Assembly: GCF_030812675.1 (NCBI RefSeq)
Contig: NZ_JAUSTE010000010.1
Span: forward strand, 109,634-173,633
Direction of reading: 5' to 3'
DNA: 64,000 nucleotides
From: Sinomonas atrocyanea
GTDB taxonomy: Bacteria > Actinomycetota > Actinomycetes > Actinomycetales > Micrococcaceae
The position numbers were made by a program, and so were the translations under genes. The notes beneath the pieces are model-generated. The model searched no databases. It was not told the origin of the DNA and was given only the letters and a program-made list of their open reading frames with translations. This document shows, one piece after another, positions 43,522 through 51,631 of the stretch. Every line of letters begins with the position of its first letter. Positions within the stretch are counted from its first letter, which is position 1.

Positions 43522-44003
43522 CCGAACACGCCCCGGAAGTTGAGGGGCTCGTCCCGGCGGGCCCGCCGGCCGCGGGCGATGGCCCCGGCGAACAGGTCGG
43601 CGAGGGATTCGGCGACGATCTCTGGTTCCGACTGCCGGCGGCAGCGAGCCAGGACCCGGGACACGATGCTGCGGTCCAGGTCCGGCAGGAGCGACGCGAG
43701 ATGGCGGTCCTCACCCTCGAGGAGGTCGTGCTGGAGCACCATGTGGGCCAGCTCGTGGAGGATGATCTGCTCGCGATGCAGCTCCGAGCCGGTCTTGGCA
43801 TGGAGCACGAGCTCTGCCGCGGGCAGCGAGAGCCACAGCCCCGAAATCTTGTCAGCCCCGAGATGATCGACCGCGCGGACCACGATCTTCCGGCCACGAT
43901 GCAGTTCGATCCGCTCGGCGAGCGAGTCGAGCGTAAGATGATCGGGCGCCCCGAGCGCCTCGAACGCGGCGGCCGCCTGCCGCCGGAGAACGTCTGTGTC
44001 CAC
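43518..44003 (-). CDS. ImmA/IrrE-family zinc metallopeptidase
   Basis: The 161-residue protein has the gluzincin-like motif HELAHMVLQH (His83, Glu84, His87) and a following EIVAESLADLFAGAI helix carrying the third zinc ligand region. Family members such as ImmA cleave XRE-type repressors to trigger mobile-element or stress genes. The GTG start at 44003 has AAGGGGGG 7 nt upstream; a longer frame starts inside the operator region and is rejected. First gene of the three-gene operon. Confidence 0.82.
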   Translation of the reverse strand: MDTDVLRRQAAAAFEALGAPDHLTLDSLAERIELHRGRKIVVRAVDHLGADKISGLWLSLPAAELVLHAKTGSELHREQIILHELAHMVLQHDLLEGEDRHLASLLPDLDRSIVSRVLARCRRQSEPEIVAESLADLFAGAIARGRRARRDEPLNFRGVFG

Positions 44004-44040
44004 GACACAACCCCCCTTAGTCCCCCGTGGTCCCGCCAGC

Positions 44041-44064
44041 ACCAGTGGCACCAGCACCACTGGT
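44041..44064. promoter_or_regulatory. Palindromic operator upstream of the ImmA/IrrE operon
   Basis: ACCAGTG (44041-44047) and CACTGGT (44058-44064) are perfect 7-bp inverted arms with a 10-bp spacer whose centre (GGCACCAGCACC) partly repeats the motif. It lies 38 nt before the GTG of the peptidase gene and 60 nt from the divergent secreted-protein gene, so it could regulate both. The XRE protein of the operon is the obvious candidate binder. Confidence 0.5.
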
Positions 44065-44123
44065 CACAGTGTAAGGTCTGCGTGAGGGCCGGATGAACGG
44101 CCGCGCGACATCAAGGCTGAAAA

Positions 44124-44969
44124 ATGAAGAAGTTGATGTGGCAGCTGCCGGCAGTGGTCGGGGGGACAGCTGTTCTGACATTCTGCGGCGTCAGCACACT
44201 GCAGGCGGCCATGAACGGGCCGCTCCAGCAGTACGGTGCCTCCGTCCAGTCGGCGCGGGCCAGCGCATCGGCCGCCGCGCTCCGTGCCGTGCCCGCCTCC
44301 GCCTCCCCGGCTCCGCCCGCGAGTGCCGCCGGCGTCGAGCCCATGGCGATGCCGTCCCTCGATCCCTGCGCCACCGGGGCCTGCGGCGACCCCTCCGCCG
44401 TCGTGCTCACCCCCGCTGCGAAGGCAGCGGCCGACGCCGGCCCTGCCGCCGATCCGGGCGGAGACGGCGGCGGCCCTGACGGCAGCCCCGACAGTTCGGG
44501 GACGGGCAGCGCACCCGGCCAGGGCCGCGGCTCCTCGGGCGCCCAGGCCGCCGCGCTGGGGAAGGGCCAGGATCCCGCGGACTCGAACGACGATGGCGCC
44601 GCAGGCAACGCCCAGGGCCCTGGGCCGAACGGCCGCGGCCAGGGCGGCGCCGCCTCCCAGCGCAACGGCCAGGACAACGGGAACGGGTACGGCCAGAGCA
44701 AGGGGTATGGCCAGGGCAACGGGTACGCGAACGGCCGTGGCGGCGGCAAGGGACAGGGCAACAGCACTGCGTCCGCCGCCGGGCAGCTCGTGAGCACCCT
44801 CGACCGGATCCTCGGTCTGACGGACCCCTACGGGATCTCCGTATCCGCGGGCCCGGGGAACGGGAACGGCCCTGCCAAGGGCAACGGCAGCCAGGGCAAT
44901 GGCAACCAGGGCAACGGCCAGGGCGGCCGCGGGAACCAGGGCAACGGCCAGGGCGGCCGCGGGAACTAG
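44124..44969 (+). CDS. Secreted low-complexity Gly/Asn/Gln-rich protein
   Basis: The 281-residue protein starts with a signal-peptide-like segment (MKKLMWQLPAVVGGTAVLTF) and continues with an Ala/Pro/Ser-rich region, two cysteines (CATGAC) and a long G/N/Q-rich part with GNGYGQSKGYGQGNGYANGR. One ordered-looking segment reads LVSTLDRILGLTDPYGISV. The end has a 10-residue repeat encoded by a 30-bp tandem duplication. No family is recognised; it resembles surface or matrix low-complexity proteins. The ribosome site is weak. It lies between the ImmA operon and the flagellar genes. Confidence 0.7.
   Translation: MKKLMWQLPAVVGGTAVLTFCGVSTLQAAMNGPLQQYGASVQSARASASAAALRAVPASASPAPPASAAGVEPMAMPSLDPCATGACGDPSAVVLTPAAKAAADAGPAADPGGDGGGPDGSPDSSGTGSAPGQGRGSSGAQAAALGKGQDPADSNDDGAAGNAQGPGPNGRGQGGAASQRNGQDNGNGYGQSKGYGQGNGYANGRGGGKGQGNSTASAAGQLVSTLDRILGLTDPYGISVSAGPGNGNGPAKGNGSQGNGNQGNGQGGRGNQGNGQGGRGN
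44905..44964 (+). repeat. Perfect 30-bp tandem duplication at the 3' end of the Gly/Asn-rich gene
   Basis: Two identical 30-bp units (44905-44934 and 44935-44964, beginning ACCAGGGCAACGG) encode the residues GNQGNGQGGR twice. A further degenerate copy lies upstream. Identical codons show a recent duplication, so copy number may vary between strains. Confidence 0.9.
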
Positions 44970-45013
44970 GACCAGCGGGGCCGCCCGCCGGAGGCGACGG
45001 CTGTCCGGCCCTA

Positions 45014-45376
45014 CTATGCGCCGAGTCCGGCTCGCACGGGCCAGCCGTCGAGCACGGCCTGCACCGCCCGTCCGTCGGCGTCGTTGACCAGCACCGGAGC
45101 CGCGAGGTTCACGGTCGTGGCGCCGCCGGCCGGGGTCGCGACGACGAGGATGCGCGGGCGGTCCTGCTCGCCGAGGCCGATACGGGCGGCCGGTCCGGCG
45201 ACGTCGGGGGAGTAGCCCGGCACGTACACCGCGGCGTCGAGGACGAAGAGCCTGATCGCCGGGTCCGCCGGGGGGCAGAGGCTGAAGAGGCCGGGGGCGC
45301 CGTCGACCGCCTCGAGCACCCAGTCCGTGTGCGGGGCAAGGCCGGGGAGCGGCTCCGCGAAGGCGAGCGCGCTCAC
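45014..45376 (-). CDS. fliW: Flagellar assembly factor FliW
   Basis: The 120-residue protein matches FliW: LAFAEPLPGLAPHTDWVLE, LFVLDAAVYVPGYSPDV and the end VNLAAPVLVNDADGRAVQAV. FliW binds flagellin and in other bacteria antagonises the RNA-binding regulator CsrA. The start overlaps the flgL stop codon (ATGA). It is the last gene of the flgN-flgK-flgL-fliW operon. csrA, its usual neighbour and partner, is not present next to it. Confidence 0.9.
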   Translation of the reverse strand: MSALAFAEPLPGLAPHTDWVLEAVDGAPGLFSLCPPADPAIRLFVLDAAVYVPGYSPDVAGPAARIGLGEQDRPRILVVATPAGGATTVNLAAPVLVNDADGRAVQAVLDGWPVRAGLGA

Positions 45377-46257
45377 CGGAGGAAGTCCGTCAGGCTCGGC
45401 TGGAGCACCTTGGCGGTGACGGCGAGGGCAGCCTGGTACGCGGTCTGCTGCAGCTGGAGGTCCAGCACGGCCTTGCCGAGGTCCATGTCCTCGATGCCGC
45501 TGCGGCGCGCCTCGAGCGAGGTGGCGGCGTCAGCGGTGGCCTGGCCGGCGCGGCTGAGCTGGGAGAGCCGGCCGCCCACGTCGGAGCGGGCAGCGGCCAC
45601 GGTCTTCATGCCGTCGTCGAGCGCGGTGAGGCGCGACGTCGGGTCCGCACCCGAGCGGAGATCGGCGGCGATGCTGTCCAGCACCGCGAAGACGGAGCCG
45701 GGGCCCGTCCCGAAGGCGGTGGCGCCGTCGGCGTCCACGCGGACGGTCTGATCGGGGCCGATCCGGCGCTGCACGGTGCCTCCCTGGGTGCCGTTGAAGG
45801 TGGGCGGGGTCCCGTCCGTGAACGCGCTCGCGGCGTCCGAGGTCCCGGCGAAGACGCTGCGGCCCATGTACTGGGTGTTGGCGGTGGCCAGCAGGTCCTG
45901 CCGGAGGGAGTCTATCTGGGCGGCGAGGGCGTTGCGGCCGTCCTGGTTGAGCGAGCCGTTGCCGCCCTGGATCGTGGCGTCCCGGACCTGCCGGAGCAGG
46001 TCGGTCGCCGAACCGAGGGCGGAGTCGAGGGTGCCGAGCCAGGCGGTGCCGTCGTCGATGTTCCGCCTGTACTGCGCCCCGGCTGCCATCTGGGCGCGCA
46101 CCCGCAGCGCCTCGCCGGTGCCCACGGGGTCGTCGGAGGGCCGCGTGATGCGGGTGCCGGAGCTGGCGGTGGCCTGGGCCTCGGCGAGCCGCGCCTGCCG
46201 GGCGCCGAGGGCGCGCTGGGCCGCGAGGGTCATGGTCTGGTCTGTCACGCGCAGCAT
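45373..46257 (-). CDS. flgL: Flagellar hook-associated protein 3 (FlgL)
   Basis: The 294-residue protein has the flagellin-like N-terminus (MLRVTDQTMTLAAQRALGAR, SGTRITRPSDDPVGTGEALR) and C-terminus (GIEDMDLGKAVLDLQLQQTA, then YQAALAVTAKVLQPSLTDFL). FlgL forms the hook-filament junction with FlgK. Length is normal. It lies 2 nt after flgK and overlaps fliW by 4 nt. Confidence 0.95.
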   Translation of the reverse strand: MLRVTDQTMTLAAQRALGARQARLAEAQATASSGTRITRPSDDPVGTGEALRVRAQMAAGAQYRRNIDDGTAWLGTLDSALGSATDLLRQVRDATIQGGNGSLNQDGRNALAAQIDSLRQDLLATANTQYMGRSVFAGTSDAASAFTDGTPPTFNGTQGGTVQRRIGPDQTVRVDADGATAFGTGPGSVFAVLDSIAADLRSGADPTSRLTALDDGMKTVAAARSDVGGRLSQLSRAGQATADAATSLEARRSGIEDMDLGKAVLDLQLQQTAYQAALAVTAKVLQPSLTDFLR

Positions 46258-46259
46258 GG

Positions 46260-47681
46260 CTACAGTCCTACCGTTCCGGTGTGGTTGATGAGGGTGTCGA
46301 GGGCTTGGTCGACCGCCGTCAGGACGCGGGCCGCCGACTGGTAGGCGTGCTGGGCCGCGAGGAGATTGACGTTCTCCTCGTCGAGGCTGACCGACGCGTT
46401 GGAGGTCTGGGCCTGCTTCGCGTTCGCTGCGGCCGTGTCCGCGAGGTCGCCCTGCTGCTGGGCGGCGCGGGAGGCGGACCCCGTGGCCGTGACGAACGCG
46501 GCCCAGCCGGCGTCAGGCGATCCCGGGGCGAGGCCGAGCTGGGCGATCGCGTCCGCGGTGGAGCCGTCGAGGGCGCCCGCTCCCGGCGCGCCGGCCGCGA
46601 TCTGGTCCGCGCCGGTCACCGCAACGGTGAGGCCCTGCGCGGCAGGTAGCGAGGCGGAGAGGGCGAAGAAGGCCCCGCCGCGGGCGCCGGTCGAGGTCTG
46701 CCCGGCGCTGTGGACCGCGTTGACCGAGGCGGCCAGGGAGGCGGCGACCGCGTTGTACTGGTGGGCGGCCTCGGCGATCGCTCCGCCGCTGCCGCCGTTC
46801 GCGGGGCCGAGGACGGAGAGCGCCCCGGCGATCGACCCGCCGTCGAGCCCCACCGCCTGTGCCGGGCGGTCCGCCCACACGAGGGTGGGGGCGCCCGAGG
46901 CGGTGTCCGCCATGGTGGCGGCGCCGGCGAGCTGCACCGACCGGGCGGAGTCGCCGCTCACGAGGGCGTTCCCGCCGAGGTAGACCGTGGCGGTGCCGTC
47001 GGCCTCCTCGCGCACCGTGCCGCCGGCGAGGGAGGCGATGGACTCCGTGAGCGTGGCCCGGGCGTCGATGAGCTCGTTGGCCGAGCCGCCCGCCCCGAGC
47101 GTGGAGCGGATGCTCTTGTTGAGGGCAGCGACCTGGGCGGCGGCGTCGTTGAGCGAGGCGACCATGGACTGCGCGTCGGCGCGGGTGGCGGACCACTGGG
47201 CGTCGAGGGCGCCGTAGCCGGCGGAGAGGGCCGAGGAGATCTGGTTCCCGGCCTGGATCAGGGCGCTCGCGGGCGCGGGCTGGCCGGGCTGGTTGGCCAC
47301 GTCCTGCCATGCCGACCAGAAGGACTGGAGTCTGGCGGACAGCCCGTCGGTGCCGGGCTCCTGGAGGGCCGCCTCGATCTGCTGGTAGGCGGAGGAGCGC
47401 TGCGCCGTGTACCCGGCCGTGGCGGCGGTGGTGCGGGCGGAGGCATCGAGGAGGGCGTTGCCGAGGCGGGCGATCCGGTCCACCGAGACACCCTGGCCCA
47501 CCTGGGGGCCGGTCGTCGCGAGGCCCATCGCCGCGGGCGCCGCCACGGAGGACTGCTCGATGCGCTGGCGCGTGTAGCCATCGGTGCCGGCGTTGGAGAT
47601 GTTGTGGCCGGCAAGGTCCATGGCCTGCTGGGCTGCGGAGAGGCCGCGGTAGGCGGTGTTGAGGGCGCCGAAGGTGCTCAC
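46260..47681 (-). CDS. flgK: Flagellar hook-associated protein 1 (FlgK)
   Basis: The 473-residue protein has the rod/hook N-terminal motif (LNTAYRGLSAAQQAMDLAGH, NISNAGTDGYTRQRIEQSSV), a long central helical region and a C-terminal segment ANVNLLAAQHAYQSAARVLT-like (ENVNLLAAQHAYQSAARVL) ending TLINHTGTVGL. The GTG start at 47681 has ATAAGGA upstream; a longer frame has no support. FlgK joins hook and filament. Order flgN-flgK-flgL is standard. Confidence 0.95.
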   Translation of the reverse strand: MSTFGALNTAYRGLSAAQQAMDLAGHNISNAGTDGYTRQRIEQSSVAAPAAMGLATTGPQVGQGVSVDRIARLGNALLDASARTTAATAGYTAQRSSAYQQIEAALQEPGTDGLSARLQSFWSAWQDVANQPGQPAPASALIQAGNQISSALSAGYGALDAQWSATRADAQSMVASLNDAAAQVAALNKSIRSTLGAGGSANELIDARATLTESIASLAGGTVREEADGTATVYLGGNALVSGDSARSVQLAGAATMADTASGAPTLVWADRPAQAVGLDGGSIAGALSVLGPANGGSGGAIAEAAHQYNAVAASLAASVNAVHSAGQTSTGARGGAFFALSASLPAAQGLTVAVTGADQIAAGAPGAGALDGSTADAIAQLGLAPGSPDAGWAAFVTATGSASRAAQQQGDLADTAAANAKQAQTSNASVSLDEENVNLLAAQHAYQSAARVLTAVDQALDTLINHTGTVGL

Positions 47682-47697
47682 AGGGGTCCTTATCCGC

Positions 47698-48183
47698 TCA
47701 GAGGTTCTGGTCGAACAGGCGCGCGCTGCCCTGGGCAGCCGAGCGCCCGCGCGCATCGTAGAGGGTGGTGACGGACGCCTCGGTCTCCGCGAGGGTCTCC
47801 TGGGTGGACCGGGCGGCCGCGCGCAGGAACTGCGCGTTCGCATCGCGCAGCTGCCGGATCAGGGCGGCCTGGTCCGTCATCGCCTTGAGGTGGGCCGAGA
47901 GGATGTCCGCCCACGCGGCGTCGGGCGCGCCGGCCGCGAGGTCGCGGAGCGTCGCCTCCTCGTCGAGCCCCCACTCGCGGGCGACGGCGGCGGCCGTCAC
48001 CGCGCGCTCCAGGCCCACCGCCTGGAGGCGCTCGAGGACATGCTCGACCTCGCGGGTCGCATGCGAGAGCCACCGCGTCTTCCCCGCGGTCAGCAGCAGC
48101 TGCTCTTCCTCGAGCTTGAACGTCAGCAGGTCCAGCAGCTCGCGCTCGTGCCAGAGCTGGGCCGACAGGTCGTGGATCGCCAT
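47698..48183 (-). CDS. flgN: FlgN-family flagellar chaperone
   Basis: The 161-residue all-helical protein starts MAIHDLSAQLWHERELLDLL, typical of the FlgN family, which binds FlgK and FlgL before export. The ATG follows CCAAGGAAT. A minus-strand sigma-28 promoter lies about 75-100 nt upstream, so this is the first gene of the flgN-flgK-flgL-fliW operon, divergent from flagellin. Confidence 0.85.
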   Translation of the reverse strand: MAIHDLSAQLWHERELLDLLTFKLEEEQLLLTAGKTRWLSHATREVEHVLERLQAVGLERAVTAAAVAREWGLDEEATLRDLAAGAPDAAWADILSAHLKAMTDQAALIRQLRDANAQFLRAAARSTQETLAETEASVTTLYDARGRSAAQGSARLFDQNL

Positions 48184-48256
48184 TCCTTGGCCAACTCCTC
48201 ATCCATGAGGCAATAGTGCCGGGTGCGTGGCGCGCACGCGCGCCGTGTACAGAGGA

Positions 48257-48283
48257 CTGTCGGCAGGGCGGCCCGAAAAATTA
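48257..48283 (-). promoter_or_regulatory. Sigma-28 promoter of the flgN-flgK-flgL-fliW operon
   Basis: On the minus strand TAAT (48283-48280), exactly 15 nt, then GCCGACAG (48264-48257). It matches the flagellar sigma-28 consensus TAAA-N15-GCCGATAA at 3 of 4 and 6 of 8 positions. Confidence 0.65.
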
Positions 48284-48309
48284 GCCCGGCAAGTTTTTCG
48301 GCGCGCAGC

Positions 48310-48336
48310 TAACGCGTTCCCGGGGGCCGCCGATAG
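48310..48336 (+). promoter_or_regulatory. Sigma-28 promoter of flagellin
   Basis: TAAC (48310-48313), exactly 15 nt, then GCCGATAG (48329-48336), a near-perfect match to TAAA-N15-GCCGATAA. It lies 65 nt before the fliC ATG, back-to-back with the flgN promoter. Confidence 0.85.
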
Positions 48337-48401
48337 GTGCGGTTGAGGGCCCACGGACGGGCCCGGAGCAGGACCCCTAACCACTCACGGAGGAACCCAC
48401 G

Positions 48402-49292
48402 ATGGCACTGACCGTCAACACCAACCTTTCGGCCATGCAGGCCTACCAGAACCTCAACAAGACCTCGATCAGCATGGCCAACTCGATGGCCAAGCTCTCG
48501 AGCGGTCTCCGCATCAACACCGCCGCCGACGACGCCGCGGGCCTCTCGATCTCCGAGGGCCTCAAGTCGCAGGTGAACGGCTACGGCGTGGCTGCCCGCA
48601 ACGCGCAGGACGGCATCAACGTCATCCAGACCGCGGACGGCGCGCTGGGCGAGGTCCACTCGATCCTCCAGCGCATGCGCGACCTCGCGGTGCAGGGCGC
48701 AAACGACTCCAACAACGCTGATTCGCGGGGGTCGATCCAGAAGGAAGCCGATGCTCTCAGCAGTGAGCTGGATCGGATCACAAAGTCCACGAACTTCAAC
48801 GGCATCACTCTGCTCGATGACAAGGGTGGCCCGGGCAACGATGGGAAGCTCACGTTCCAGGTCGGGGCTGCTGGTGATGCAGCAGCGGCGTCCGGAACGC
48901 CTACTTCTAGCCAGATCACGGTGGACCTGAGCGGTCTGACTGCATCGCTCAAGGACGCTGCCGGCAATTCGTTCGGCACGCCCGCGAGCGCGTTCAGCGT
49001 GACGGACTCGACCGCGGCCGCCAAGACCATTGCGAGTCTTGACGGAGCCATCAAGGCTGTCTCGGCTCAGCGCTCCGACCTTGGTGCCGCGCAGAACCGC
49101 CTCTCGCACGCCATGAACATCGCGAACGTCTCGGCGCAGAACCTCGCGGCCGCGCAGTCGCACATCGCGGACACCGACATGGCGTCCGAGATGGTCAACT
49201 ACACGAAGGACTCGATCCTCTCGCAGGCCGGCACGGCGATGCTCGCCCAGGCCAACCAGTCCGGCCAGGGCATCCTCAAGCTCCTCGGCTAA
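48402..49292 (+). CDS. fliC: Flagellin
   Basis: The 296-residue flagellin has conserved D0/D1 ends: MALTVNTNLSAMQAYQNLNK, LSSGLRINTAADDAAGLSIS at the N-terminus and LSHAMNIANVSAQNLAAAQS to SQAGTAMLAQANQSGQGILK at the C-terminus. The middle (about 105-220) is short, so there is no large D2/D3 domain. Codons in this middle part end more often in A or T than in the flanks, hinting at exchange or relaxed selection. The ATG follows ACGGAGGAA; a sigma-28 promoter lies upstream and a hairpin downstream. Confidence 0.95.
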   Translation: MALTVNTNLSAMQAYQNLNKTSISMANSMAKLSSGLRINTAADDAAGLSISEGLKSQVNGYGVAARNAQDGINVIQTADGALGEVHSILQRMRDLAVQGANDSNNADSRGSIQKEADALSSELDRITKSTNFNGITLLDDKGGPGNDGKLTFQVGAAGDAAAASGTPTSSQITVDLSGLTASLKDAAGNSFGTPASAFSVTDSTAAAKTIASLDGAIKAVSAQRSDLGAAQNRLSHAMNIANVSAQNLAAAQSHIADTDMASEMVNYTKDSILSQAGTAMLAQANQSGQGILKLLG

Positions 49293-49311
49293 ACCCTGCA
49301 GTAGCGCCCGC

Positions 49312-49341
49312 GGCGGCCAGGCCCTCCACGGCTTGGCCGCC
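49312..49341 (+). terminator. Hairpin between flagellin and fliD
   Basis: GGCGGCCA (49312-49319) pairs with TGGCCGCC (49334-49341), extendable to 11 pairs with one G-T. It starts 20 nt after the fliC stop and can limit read-through, giving more flagellin than FliD. Confidence 0.65.
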
Positions 49342-49408
49342 CTCGGCGTCCCACCCCTGACGCGGCGCGGCCCCGACCGGCACCGCGTCGGACCGAAGGA
49401 GCACCACC

Positions 49409-50818
49409 ATGGGAGTCTCGGTCAACGGACTGGGCAGCGGAATGGACATCACGTCCATCATCACGTCGCTCATGAACGTCGAGGCGCTGCCCCAGCAGCA
49501 GCTCAAGCAGGCGAGCGCGGACCAGCAGAGCATGATCACCGCCCTCCAGGGCCTCAACACCAAGGCCTCCGCGCTCGGCGACCTCGCCACGAAGATCTCT
49601 GCGCCGGGAGCGACCAACCTCTTCACGGCCACGACGGACAACACAGCCGTGACCGCCACCGCCGGCACCACGGCGACGGCGGCCACGTTCAACGTCACGA
49701 TCAACCAGCTCGCCCAGACCCAGGTTGACGTCACCGCTGCCATGGCCTCGTGGCCCACCGACTCGACCGGGGCGCCCTCGGCGCTCACCCTCGTCGACTC
49801 CACGGGCAAGCAGACCCAGATCACGCCGGCAAGCACGTCCCTCGACGACGTGGTCACGGCGATCAACGCCTCGGGCGGCCCCGCGAAGGCCCTCAAGGTC
49901 GCCTCGGGCACGGACGCGAGCGGCAACCCGCTCTACCGCCTCCAGCTCACCGCCACGCAGTCGGGCGCCGCGGGTGCGTTCACCGCGTACCAGGGCACGT
50001 CCGCCGACGTGAGCGCCGGCACGGCGACCGACCTCATGTCCCAGCCGGGGTCCGCCGTCGTGACCTCCGCGCAGGACGCCAAGGCGACCCTGTACGCGGG
50101 CACGGCCGCCCAGCAGACCGTCACCTCGGCCACCAACACGTTCACGAACCTGCTTCCGGGCGTGAACGTCACCGCCTCCGCGGGGGCCGTGGGCAGCAGC
50201 GTGGCCGTGTCCGTCGCGAGCGATGCGGCCGGGATCTCGAAGCAGGCCAGCGACCTCGTCGCCTCGGTCAACGACCTCCTGAACACGATCGCGAGCAACT
50301 CGCAGGTCACGACGACGAGCAGCTCCTCGGGGGTGACGTCCGCGTCCGGCGGGCTCTTCACCGGAGACTCGAGCGTTCGTGCCGTCGGCTCGGCCATCAC
50401 TGACGCCGTCTACATGCCGACCTCGAACGGGCAGTCGCCGTCGCAGATCGGCATCGTGATCCAGCGCGACGGCACGTTCACCTTCGACTCGGCCAAGTTC
50501 TCCGCGGCCCTCGCCGCGGACCCGGCGGGCACCCAGGCCGCCCTCGCGGAGATCGCCGGCCGCGTCGCTACCGCGGCCACGAACGCCTCGGACCCGGTCA
50601 CCGGCTCGATCACCTCGCTCATCGCAGGACGCCAGAGCGCCGTCAACGACCTCGGCACCCAGATCAGCGACTGGGACCAGCGGCTGGCCGACCGCAGGGC
50701 GTCCCTCACCGCTGTGTACAACGCGATGGACACCGCCCTCGGAACCCTCAAGTCCCAGCAGTCCTGGCTCACGAGCCAGATCGCGGGGCTCCCGACCTAC
50801 AGCCAGAGCTCGAAGTGA
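49409..50818 (+). CDS. fliD: Flagellar filament cap protein FliD (HAP2)
   Basis: The 469-residue protein has the FliD N-terminal motif (VNGLGSGMDITSIITSLMNV) and the C-terminal region with SLIAGRQSAVNDLGTQISDW and DQRLADRRASLTAVYNAMDT. FliD caps the growing filament and helps flagellin fold. The ATG follows CGAAGGAG. It is followed 22 nt later by fliS. Confidence 0.95.
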   Translation: MGVSVNGLGSGMDITSIITSLMNVEALPQQQLKQASADQQSMITALQGLNTKASALGDLATKISAPGATNLFTATTDNTAVTATAGTTATAATFNVTINQLAQTQVDVTAAMASWPTDSTGAPSALTLVDSTGKQTQITPASTSLDDVVTAINASGGPAKALKVASGTDASGNPLYRLQLTATQSGAAGAFTAYQGTSADVSAGTATDLMSQPGSAVVTSAQDAKATLYAGTAAQQTVTSATNTFTNLLPGVNVTASAGAVGSSVAVSVASDAAGISKQASDLVASVNDLLNTIASNSQVTTTSSSSGVTSASGGLFTGDSSVRAVGSAITDAVYMPTSNGQSPSQIGIVIQRDGTFTFDSAKFSAALAADPAGTQAALAEIAGRVATAATNASDPVTGSITSLIAGRQSAVNDLGTQISDWDQRLADRRASLTAVYNAMDTALGTLKSQQSWLTSQIAGLPTYSQSSK

Positions 50819-50840
50819 GCCCGAAGAAAGGGGACCGCCC

Positions 50841-51266
50841 GTGAGAGGCGCATCCTACGCTCGGCAGCAGTACACCCGGGACGCGGTGCTGTCCGCGAGC
50901 CCCGCCCGGCTGCTGACCATGCTCTACGACCGGCTCCTCCTGGACCTGCGCCGCGCCGAGGTCGCCCAGGGCGCCGCAGACTGGCAGGCGGCGAGCGACA
51001 ACCTCCTGCACGCGCAGGACATCATCGCAGAGCTCACCGCGACCCTCCGGCCGGGCGTGTGGGACGGCGCCGACGGCCTGCGGGCCATCTACGAGTACGT
51101 CCGCGTGGCCCTCGTCAACGCCAACATCCACCGCGACCCCGAGCGCACCCGCGAGGCGATCACCCTCCTCGAGCCGCTCCAGCAGTCCTGGCACGCCGCC
51201 GCCGGCGTGGTCGCCGACCAGGAATCCGCGGGCATCGAGCCCTCCCAGGGCTACGCCGTTGGCTGA
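50841..51266 (+). CDS. fliS: Flagellin export chaperone FliS
   Basis: The 141-residue protein has the FliS signature: YARQQYTRDAVLSASPARLL, TMLYDRLLLDLRRAE, and the helix VRVALVNANIHRDPERTREA. FliS holds flagellin unfolded before export. The GTG start has GAAAGGGGA upstream. It overlaps the next gene by 8 nt. Confidence 0.93.
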   Translation: MRGASYARQQYTRDAVLSASPARLLTMLYDRLLLDLRRAEVAQGAADWQAASDNLLHAQDIIAELTATLRPGVWDGADGLRAIYEYVRVALVNANIHRDPERTREAITLLEPLQQSWHAAAGVVADQESAGIEPSQGYAVG

Positions 51267-51618
51267 GCAGGCCACGGACGTCCAGACGGGGGCCTGGGAG
51301 TCGATCCTCGCTGCCTTCGAGTCGGACCTCGCCGCCGCCGAGCGGCTGCTCGGCGGCCCCCTCCCCGGCGAGCACGACGCCGGCCGGCCCGCCCGTGCGG
51401 GGCTCCCGCCCGCCGTCGTGCGCTGGGCAGCACCGGAGCGGTTCGGCCCGCTGCCGGAGCACCTCGCCGAGCGCGCCCGCGCCCTCGAGGCCGCCCAGCA
51501 GGACCTCGCGGGCCGGCTCGCCGAGGCACGCTCCAACGCGGCGACCCACCTCGGCGCGCTCCGGGCCGTCCCCTCGGCACGGCGGGACGCCCCGGTGTAC
51601 CTCGACGTCCAAGGCTGA
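51259..51618 (+). CDS. Helical hypothetical protein in the fliT position
   Basis: The 119-residue protein starts at a TTG (overlapping the fliS end by 8 nt) and is mainly helical with ALEAAQQDLAGRLAEARSNA near the C-terminus. I cannot assign a family, but size, position directly after fliS and helical character fit a FliT-type chaperone for FliD. A hook-length or export role is also possible. Sequence support is weak, context support good. Confidence 0.6.
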   Translation: MAEQATDVQTGAWESILAAFESDLAAAERLLGGPLPGEHDAGRPARAGLPPAVVRWAAPERFGPLPEHLAERARALEAAQQDLAGRLAEARSNAATHLGALRAVPSARRDAPVYLDVQG

Positions 51619-51631
51619 CGCGCCCGAGCGC

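Noticed and set aside
42126..44003. The XRE/ImmA operon as a toxin-antitoxin or phage-defence module.
   Set aside because: No toxin-like fold is seen; the middle gene is a multi-spanning membrane protein. Regulation by peptidase and repressor fits better.
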